From: Maratus speciosus
Taxonomy: Eukaryota > Arthropoda > Arachnida > Araneae > Salticidae
Assembly: GCA_963932465.1 (NCBI GenBank)
Contig: CAWVRF010001071.1
Location: forward strand, 62,001-126,000
Direction of reading: 5' to 3'
DNA length: 64,000 nucleotides
The position numbers were made by a program, and so were the translations under genes. Below, piece by piece: positions 1 through 5,204 of the stretch (within the stretch, counting starts at the first letter, position 1; each line of letters opens with the position of its first letter). Under the pieces are notes generated by a model that did not search any database, was not told the origin of the DNA, and saw nothing but the letters and a program-made list of their open reading frames with translations.

Positions 1-4
1 TATA

Positions 5-150
5 TTCAAGGAGTGCCTGATATAGATTGGTGCTGATTAGTTTTAGGTGTAAATAGTCCAGCAGGGGGCGCTGCTATGCTGCATCTTGCAGGATTTCCGC
101 AATAGCTCTATCTCAAGCACTACTGCAAGGATTTTTTATAAAACGTCAGA
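5..150 (+). repeat. Subrepeat 1 of the internal 145-bp family (unit 1)
   Basis: First of five diverged direct subrepeats. Each has, in order, a CCTTGAT-like start, a GCTGATTA-like motif, a GGTGCAAAT-like motif, GGCGCTGCT (here at 67-75), GCATTTT-like sequence and the block CTCTATCTCAAGAACTAATG (here diverged at the end). This copy is 146 bp. Equivalent copies occur in every unit at the same offset. Confidence 0.85.
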
Positions 151-304
151 TTCAGTAACTCCTTGATATGAGATGATGCTGTTTACGTTTAGGTGCAAAT
201 CGCCCAACAGATGGCGCTGCTACGCTGCATTTTACAGGATTTACACTATTTTTGCAGTAGCTCTATCTCAAAAACTAATGCAGACATTTTCATCAAACTT
301 CGAA
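151..304 (+). repeat. Subrepeat 2 (unit 1)
   Basis: At 154 bp this is the longest subrepeat. The extra bases lie around 247-257, where a T-run and GCAG precede the CTCTATCTCAA block. The core GGCGCTGCT is at 213-221. Confidence 0.85.
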
Positions 305-449
305 TTCATTTAGTCCTTGATATGAAATTATGCTGACTAGGTGTTGGTGCAAATCGGCCATTAGGTGGCGCTGCTGTGCTACATTTAGGACGATTTCCTC
401 AATAGCTCTATCTCAAGAACTAATGCACGAATTTTCATCAAACTTCAGA
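305..449 (+). repeat. Subrepeat 3 (unit 1)
   Basis: Length 145 bp, core GGCGCTGCT at 367-375. Its 3' part, CTCTATCTCAAGAACTAATG and the following GCACGAATTTT, is close to that of subrepeat 4. Position 340, one of the diagnostic sites, lies here. Confidence 0.85.
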
Positions 450-594
450 TTCAAGTATACCTTGATTAATATTACTGCTGATTATGTGTTGGTGCAAATT
501 GCTCAACAGGTGGCGCTGCTAAGCTGCATTTTCCATGATTTGCGCAATAGCTCTATCTCAAGAACTAATGCACGAATTTTCTCCAAATTTTATA
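450..594 (+). repeat. Subrepeat 4 (unit 1)
   Basis: Length 145 bp, core at 512-520. It contains the type A/B site at 533 and the double substitution of units 20 and 21 at 503-504. Confidence 0.85.
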
Positions 595-746
595 TTCAGA
601 AGACGTTGATATAAGATGATGATGATTAGGTTCTGGTGTAAATCATCTTGTATGTGGCGCTGCTATGCTGAATTTTGCTGGATTTTCACGATTTCAGCGA
701 CAGTCATACCGCAAGAATAATGCACGAATTTCATCTTTTTAGAATC
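595..746 (+). repeat. Subrepeat 5 (unit 1), most diverged
   Basis: The core GGCGCTGCT is at 656-664, but the CTCTATCTCAAG block has decayed to an AGTCATACCGCAAG-like form. The 3' edge near 746 is uncertain. Confidence 0.75.
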
Positions 747-820
747 TTTATGATAAGCATAGATTGCCATTTAATTTAGGCAAAGTGATAACGAATTTTG
801 AAGTGTTGACATGTATGAGA

Positions 821-836
821 TAGAAGAAAGTATTGG
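821..836 (+). repeat. Module D, copy 1 (unit 1)
   Basis: TAGAAGAAAGTATTGG is identical to 2401-2416 in the same unit. Type B units carry A at 835, which breaks the match. Confidence 0.6.
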
Positions 837-855
837 GATTGGTACATCCGACTAG

Positions 856-898
856 TTTTCCTTTGAATAGGGCTGTAACATTACTGCAGACGTATAAA
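856..898 (+). repeat. Module C, copy 1 (unit 1)
   Basis: A 43-bp block that includes CTTTGAATAGGG and GTAACATTAC. It recurs with several substitutions at 981-1023, 125 bp downstream. In type B units the T at 860 makes it more like the second copy. Confidence 0.7.
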
Positions 899-969
899 AA
901 AGATAGTTGTTATAGTATTCAGAATGTGTTGGAAAGCGCCCTATATCTATGCTGTATGCATAATTTTTC
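897..969 (+). repeat. Module B, copy 1 (unit 1)
   Basis: Aligns over 73 bp with 2296-2371. Both begin AAAAAGATAGTTGTTATAG and contain ATGCTGTATGCATAA. The second copy is longer by a 2-bp and a 1-bp insertion and differs by a few substitutions. Confidence 0.8.
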
Positions 970-980
970 GTTCTTGTTGT

Positions 981-1023
981 TTTTTCTTTGAATAGGGTAG
1001 TAACATTACATCAGATGGATAAA
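981..1023 (+). repeat. Module C, copy 2 (unit 1)
   Basis: Second copy of the block at 856-898, directly repeated. Position 1020 (T or C) is one of the sites that separate units 1, 4 and 6-8 from the rest. Confidence 0.7.
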
Positions 1024-1051
1024 CAAGTAATTAAATTTAAAAAATATAAAA

Positions 1052-1122
1052 ACCCGACTGAATAAAAGCCAACTATACGCGCAGATACGCGTGAAACACA
1101 TAACCCTCCTTTTCAGTCGGGT
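1052..1122. repeat. 71-bp element bounded by an 11-bp perfect inverted repeat (unit 1)
   Basis: ACCCGACTGAA at 1052-1062 is the exact reverse complement of TTCAGTCGGGT at 1112-1122. Inside, ACGCG (1077-1081) and CGCGT (1088-1092) could pair as a smaller hairpin. The layout resembles a small terminal-inverted-repeat element or the folded end of a transposon, but no target-site duplication is evident. In units 16 and 18 a T at 1060 breaks one pair of the arms. Confidence 0.75.
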
Positions 1123-1124
1123 AA
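1082..1124 (+). repeat. Module A, copy 1 (unit 1)
   Basis: These 43 bp match 2255-2297 with one difference (C or T in the CCTYCTT stretch). The module begins CAGATACGCGTGAAACACAT and ends in the right arm of the inverted repeat. Confidence 0.85.
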
Positions 1125-1206
1125 TAATAAAGTCTAAGCGTTTTATAGATTGTTTTATTCGCTAGGTATCAAATCTATCTTTAAATATTACTCCAATTTC
1201 AATCGA

Positions 1207-1288
1207 GGTACCGTGGCCGAGCGGTCTGAGGCGCTGTTAAAAGAAACCTGTCTTTTCGGATCCGTGGGTTCGAATCCCACCGCTGCCA
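1207..1288 (+). tRNA. tRNA-Leu(AAG)-like element, probable pseudogene (unit 1)
   Basis: The 82 nt fit a class II tRNA-Leu. Acceptor GGTACCG pairs with CGCTGCC except for a C5-C68 clash and a U-G wobble. The D-arm contains the A box TGGCCGAGCGG (1214-1224). The T-arm is GTGGG, TTCGAAT, CCCAC, with B box GGTTCGAATCC (1267-1277). The discriminator is A1288, and no CCA is encoded, as in nuclear eukaryotic genes. The Leu-type variable arm is weak (CTT, TTCG, GAT). By class II alignment the anticodon loop reads AAAAGAA, giving AAG at 34-36 but A at position 33 where U is nearly universal. The stem CTGTT with ACCTG has a U-U and a U-C mismatch. A typical animal Leu-AAG gene, as I recall it, pairs here fully. 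Translation function is doubtful. Pol III transcription or TFIIIC binding remains possible. Units 1 and 4 alone have C at 1262 in the variable arm. Confidence 0.8.
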
Positions 1289-1297
1289 AAATGAAGG

Positions 1298-1301
1298 TTT
1301 T
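1298..1301 (+). terminator. Candidate Pol III terminator (unit 1)
   Basis: TTTT starts 10 nt after the discriminator base of the tRNA-like element, the usual place for a Pol III stop. A stronger T7 run follows at 1316-1322 as a backup. Both are present in every unit. Units with T at 1303 do not extend the T4 run, because a G separates them. Confidence 0.55.
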
Positions 1302-1602
1302 GCTAGTAATATTCATTTTTTTCCCGTAAAAGCCAATAAATTATGCAGTTTCCATTTAAAGATTTCTTTTCGAGATATGCGAAATATTTTGGCGATAATT
1401 AAAATTCATTTCAGAAGAATAATTTTATTCCGCGTTCAAAGTGGCTGAATGAGGAAATTTAATTTTTAAATTATCATTTATTAAAATATTCAGAATCATA
1501 GGTTATTTTCAAACCCATGTTACAATAACAGAAGATTCTAACGGACATTTTTAAGGTAAAAAATAATCACATGCTCTCAAATTGTGCATGCATTAGCGTA
1601 AT
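1302..1602. other. Noncoding stretch after the tRNA-like element (unit 1)
   Basis: AT-rich sequence with many stops in all frames. Apart from the T7 run near its start I see no gene, repeat copy or structured motif. The 62-codon frame that begins inside the tRNA-like element and runs through this stretch has no recognisable product. Confidence 0.6.
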
Positions 1603-1624
1603 CACGGGATGAACAGGTCCCGTG
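1603..1624. repeat. 7-bp hairpin (unit 1)
   Basis: CACGGGA (1603-1609) and TCCCGTG (1618-1624) are perfect reverse complements around an 8-nt loop. It stands out as GC-rich in AT-rich surroundings and is unchanged in every unit. No T-run follows directly, so it does not look like a terminator. Confidence 0.6.
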
Positions 1625-1639
1625 TTGCAATTCCGCGGT

Positions 1640-2100
1640 AAAACTTACTTATAAAAATACAGATACGCCAGATAATTGTATAAATAAATGAGTTTTTTTT
1701 TATGTTTAATTCTAATTTCTTTTAATAATATATTAAATTTTAAAAATCAAAAAACTTGACTGCGTAAAAAGCGAAATATTTAATTATTTCTCATCAATAT
1801 GAAACTATTTTTTTATATTTCTTAATTTTTTTTTATTTACTTGTATTGATGACTTTTAAGTTGTGTTTAATTATTAGTTCCTATCTACAAACACTCTTTT
1901 GATGAGGCCTAAAGATGTCTATTATGAACGTTAGAGTTACAGTAAATGTAGCGATTCAAAGTACACAACTTCCATTTTTTATAATATTTAAACAAAGCTT
2001 CTGGCTACAAAATAGTCAATGAAACATCGTCTTCATTTTGAAAGTCCTGTCCAAGGATATGCCACTCAATATGGTGCGTAAATTTTTTTTTCGTCTCTAC
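1640..2100. other. AT-rich noncoding segment with T-runs (unit 1)
   Basis: Contains the T9 run at 1693-1701 (8 T in unit 9) and the type A/B sites 1741, 1757 and 1761. Several further T-runs occur, on a background rich in A and T. No gene or known RNA fold was recognised. Confidence 0.6.
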
Positions 2101-2130
2101 CGCCATTTGTATTTTACGGCCGCCATTTTG
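2100..2130 (+). promoter_or_regulatory. Paired CGCCATTT motifs, possible YY1/Pho-type sites (unit 1)
   Basis: CGCCATTTG (2101-2109) and GGCCGCCATTTTG (2118-2130) form a short direct repeat 20 bp apart. The second fits the GCCAT core recognised by the YY1/Pleiohomeotic zinc-finger family. This is a motif match only. Such short sites occur by chance, and they are unchanged here because whole units are. Confidence 0.25.
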
Positions 2131-2254
2131 AATTTATAAAAACAAATCTTATCCTATAACCATCGGAAGATTAAGACAAATCGATAGAAACCTCATTCAT
2201 AAAAATCCATCCAGCCGTTGAGATGTTTCGAGGGTATAAAGAAATCCACATACA
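2131..2254 (+). mobile_element. Transposon-like noncoding sequence leading into module A2 (unit 1)
   Basis: The stretch around ATCCATCCAGCCGTTGAGATG (2206-2226), followed by ACATACACAGATACGCGTG, resembles noncoding ends of insect mobile elements in style. I cannot name a family. No coding remnant, terminal repeat pair or target-site duplication was identified. Confidence 0.3.
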
Positions 2255-2297
2255 CAGATACGCGTGAAACACATAACCCTTCTTTTCAGTCGGGTAA
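2255..2297 (+). repeat. Module A, copy 2 (unit 1)
   Basis: Second copy of 1082-1124. It keeps TTCAGTCGGGT at 2285-2295, but no matching left arm is seen upstream. It joins module B copy 2 directly, whereas copy 1 of A lies downstream of copy 1 of B. Confidence 0.85.
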
Positions 2298-2371
2298 AAA
2301 GATAGTTGTTATAGTATATTCAGAATGTGTTGGAAAGTGCGCTATAATCTATGCTGTATGCATAAATTTTC
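2296..2371 (+). repeat. Module B, copy 2 (unit 1)
   Basis: Second copy of 897-969, 76 bp long. It is followed by the T10 run at 2373-2382 that lost one T in unit 8. Confidence 0.8.
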
Positions 2372-2384
2372 ATTTTTTTTTTAA

Positions 2385-2409
2385 TTTCTTCTATCTTTAC
2401 TAGAAGAAA
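2385..2409. repeat. 9-bp hairpin overlapping module D copy 2 (unit 1)
   Basis: TTTCTTCTA (2385-2393) and TAGAAGAAA (2401-2409) are perfect reverse complements separated by 7 nt. Module D copy 2 begins in the right arm and runs to 2416. Confidence 0.65.
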
Positions 2410-2501
2410 GTATTGGATTCATGAAAATTTTCGACTTCCGGTTTTTGACGGATTTTCTCGTTTTAGGGATCAGAGATTCCAAAAAACAAGTTTTTACAAA
2501 A

Positions 2502-2539
2502 TGTCTGTCTGTGAGCCTGTTTCTCTGTCTGTCTGTCTT
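2502..2539 (+). repeat. Degenerate GTCT microsatellite (unit 1)
   Basis: Runs of TGTC (TGTCTGTCTGTGAG, then CTCTGTCTGTCTGTC) with an interruption in the middle. The length is the same in every unit, which shows that no slippage occurred during the amplification history seen here. Confidence 0.7.
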
Positions 2540-2560
2540 TACGTGACACAAATATTGTGG

Positions 2561-2606
2561 GCGTTCTATCTCAAGAACTAATGCACGGAATTGAATAAAA
2601 AATATA
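2561..2606 (+). repeat. Partial subrepeat 0 (end of unit 1, start of unit 2)
   Basis: CTATCTCAAGAACTAATGCA starting near 2566, followed by CGG and AATT, matches the 3' half of subrepeats 3 and 4. It runs straight into subrepeat 1 of the next unit, so the block is a 5' truncated copy followed by five full copies. Confidence 0.75.
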
Positions 2607-5204
2607 TTCAAGGAGTGCCTGATATAGATTGGTGCTGATTAGTTTTAGGTGTAAATAGTCCAGCAGGGGGCGCTGCTATGCTGCATCTTGCAGGATTTCC
2701 GCAATAGCTCTATCTCAAGCACTACTGCAAGGATTTTTTATAAAACGTCAGATTCAGTAACTCCTTGATATGAGATGATGCTGTTTACGTTTAGGTGCAA
2801 ATCGCCCAACAGATGGCGCTGCTACGCTGCATTTTACAGGATTTACACTATTTTTGCAGTAGCTCTATCTCAAAAACTAATGCAGACATTTTCATCAAAC
2901 TTCGAATTCATTTAGTCCTTGATATGAAATTATGCTGACTACGTGTTGGTGCAAATCGGCCATTAGGTGGCGCTGCTGTGCTACATTTAGGACGATTTCC
3001 TCAATAGCTCTATCTCAAGAACTAATGCACGAATTTTCATCAAACTTCAGATTCAAGTATACCTTGATTAATATTACTGCTGATTATGTGTTGGTGCAAA
3101 TTGCTCAACAGGTGGCGCTGCTAAGCTGCATTTTCCATGATTTGCGCAATAGCTCTATCTCAAGAACTAATGCACGAATTTTCTCCAAATTTTATATTCA
3201 GAAGACGTTGATATAAGATGATGATGATTAGGTTCTGGTGTAAATCATCTTGTATGTGGCGCTGCTATGCTGAATTTTGCTGGATTTTCACGATTTCAGC
3301 GACAGTCATACCGCAAGAATAATGCACGAATTTCATCTTTTTAGAATCTTTATGATAAGCATAGATTGCCATTTAATTTAGGCAAAGTGATAACGAATTT
3401 TGAAGTGTTGACATGTATGAGATAGAAGAAAGTATTGGGATTGGTACATCCGACTAGTTTTCCTTTGAATAGGGCTGTAACATTACTGCAGACGTATAAA
3501 AAAGATAGTTGTTATAGTATTCAGAATGTGTTGGAAAGCGCCCTATATCTATGCTGTATGCATAATTTTTCGTTCTTGTTGTTTTTTCTTTGAATAGGGT
3601 AGTAACATTACATCAGATGGACAAACAAGTAATTAAATTTAAAAAATATAAAAACCCGACTGAATAAAAGCCAACTATACGCGCAGATACGCGTGAAACA
3701 CATAACCCTCCTTTTCAGTCGGGTAATAATAAAGTCTAATCGTTTTATAGATTGTTTTATTCGATAGGTATCAAATCTATCTTTAAATATTACTCCAATT
3801 TCAATCGAGGTACCGTGGCCGAGCGGTCTGAGGCGCTGTTAAAAGAAACCTGTCTTTTCGGATGCGTGGGTTCGAATCCCACCGCTGCCAAAATGAAGGT
3901 TTTGCTAGTAATATTCATTTTTTTCCCGTAAAAGCCAATAAATTATGCAGTTTCCATTTAAAGATTTCTTTTCGAGATATGCGAAATATTTTGGCGATAA
4001 TTAAAATTCATTTCAGAAGAATAATTTTATTCCGCGTTCAAAGTGGCTGAATGAGGAAATTTAATTTTTAAATTATCATTTATTAAAATATTCAGAATCA
4101 TAGGTTATTTTCAAACCCATGTTACAATAACAGAAGATTCTAACGGACATTTTTAAGGTAAAAAATAATCACATGCTCTCAAATTGTGCATGCATTAGCG
4201 TAATCACGGGATGAACAGGTCCCGTGTTGCAATTCCGCGGTAAAACTTACTTATAAAAATACAGATACGCCAGATAATTGTATAAATAAATGAGTTTTTT
4301 TTTATGTTTAATTCTAATTTCTTTTAATAATATATTAAATTTTAAAAATCAAAAAACTTGACTGCGTAAAAAGCGAAATATTTAATTATTTCTCATCAAT
4401 ATGAAACTATTTTTTTATATTTCTTAATTTTTTTTTATTTACTTGTATTGATGACTTTTAAGTTGTGTTTAATTATTAGTTCCTATCTACAAACACTCTT
4501 TTGATGAGGCCTAAAGATGTCTATTATGAAGGTTAGAGTTACAGTAAATGTAGCGATTCAAAGTACACAACTTCCATTTTTTATAATATTTAAACAAAGC
4601 TTCTGGCTACAAAATAGTCAATGAAACATCGTCTTCATTTTGAAAGTCCTGTCCAAGGATATGCCACTCAATATGGTGCGTAAATTTTTTTTTCGTCTCT
4701 ACCGCCATTTGTATTTTACGGCCGCCATTTTGAATTTATAAAAACAAATCTTATCCTATAACCATCGGAAGATTAAGACAAATCGATAGAAACCTCATTC
4801 ATAAAAATCCATCCAGCCGTTGAGATGTTTCGAGGGTATAAAGAAATCCACATACACAGATACGCGTGAAACACATAACCCTTCTTTTCAGTCGGGTAAA
4901 AAGATAGTTGTTATAGTATATTCAGAATGTGTTGGAAAGTGCGCTATAATCTATGCTGTATGCATAAATTTTCATTTTTTTTTTAATTTCTTCTATCTTT
5001 ACTAGAAGAAAGTATTGGATTCATGAAAATTTTCGACTTCCGGTTTTTGACGGATTTTCTCGTTTTAGGGATCAGAGATTCCAAAAAACAAGTTTTTACA
5101 AAATGTCTGTCTGTGAGCCTGTTTCTCTGTCTGTCTGTCTTTACGTGACACAAATATTGTGGGCGTTCTATCTCAAGAACTAATGCACGGAATTGAATAA
5201 AAAA
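2603..5204 (+). repeat. Unit 2 (type A)
   Basis: Differs from unit 1 by C at unit position 340, C at 1020, A at 1162 (shared with units 12, 14, 17, 19-21, 24 and 25), T at 1138, G at 1262 and G at 1929. Confidence 0.98.
3809..3890 (+). tRNA. tRNA-Leu-like element, unit 2
   Basis: Most common T42 form: U28-U42 mismatch in the anticodon stem and G in the variable arm (unit position 1262). Confidence 0.78.

Larger units (their letters stand above)
1..2602 (+). repeat. Unit 1 (type A), reference unit
   Basis: Reference for unit positions used throughout this annotation. Order of parts: five subrepeats (5-746), modules D1, C1, B1, C2 (821-1023), an 11-bp inverted repeat with module A1 (1052-1124), the tRNA-Leu-like element (1207-1288), an AT-rich segment with a hairpin (1302-2100), transposon-like sequence with modules A2, B2 and D2 (2131-2416), a GTCT microsatellite (2502-2539) and a partial subrepeat (2561-2602). 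With unit 4 it shares three states seen in no other unit: G at 1138, C at 1262 and C at 1929. It also has G at 340, as do units 4 and 5. Confidence 0.98.

Noticed and set aside
330..614. 94-codon open frame, repeated in every unit
   Set aside because: It runs across subrepeats 3 and 4, so its two halves resemble each other only as DNA repeats. It has no recognisable domain, and its persistence follows from near-identity of the units.
1207..1288. SINE with a tRNA-Leu head
   Set aside because: The 3' side shows no SINE body, A-rich tail or target-site duplication close to the element. Homology ends at the tRNA 3' end as far as I can judge. It would be worth reconsidering if dispersed copies with shared 3' flanks exist.
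1895..1935. Hammerhead ribozyme, suggested by TGATGAG near 1900
   Set aside because: The required CUGAUGA and GAAA core elements are not both present (TTGATGAG, then TAAAG), and I could not find the three helices.
2218..2403. 61-codon open frame on the plus strand in each unit
   Set aside because: Low-complexity, Phe-rich end from the T10 run. In unit 8 loss of one T changes the frame to 120 codons, which shows that the length is accidental.
2381..2611. 76-codon open frame on the minus strand in each unit
   Set aside because: It reads through the GTCT microsatellite and the subrepeat boundary. No family resemblance was seen, and it overlaps the opposite open frame and the hairpin.
3862..4050. 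62-codon open frame beginning inside the tRNA-like element
   Set aside because: The ATG exists only because of the G at unit position 1262 in the variable arm. The frame starts within the tRNA-derived sequence and has no recognisable product.
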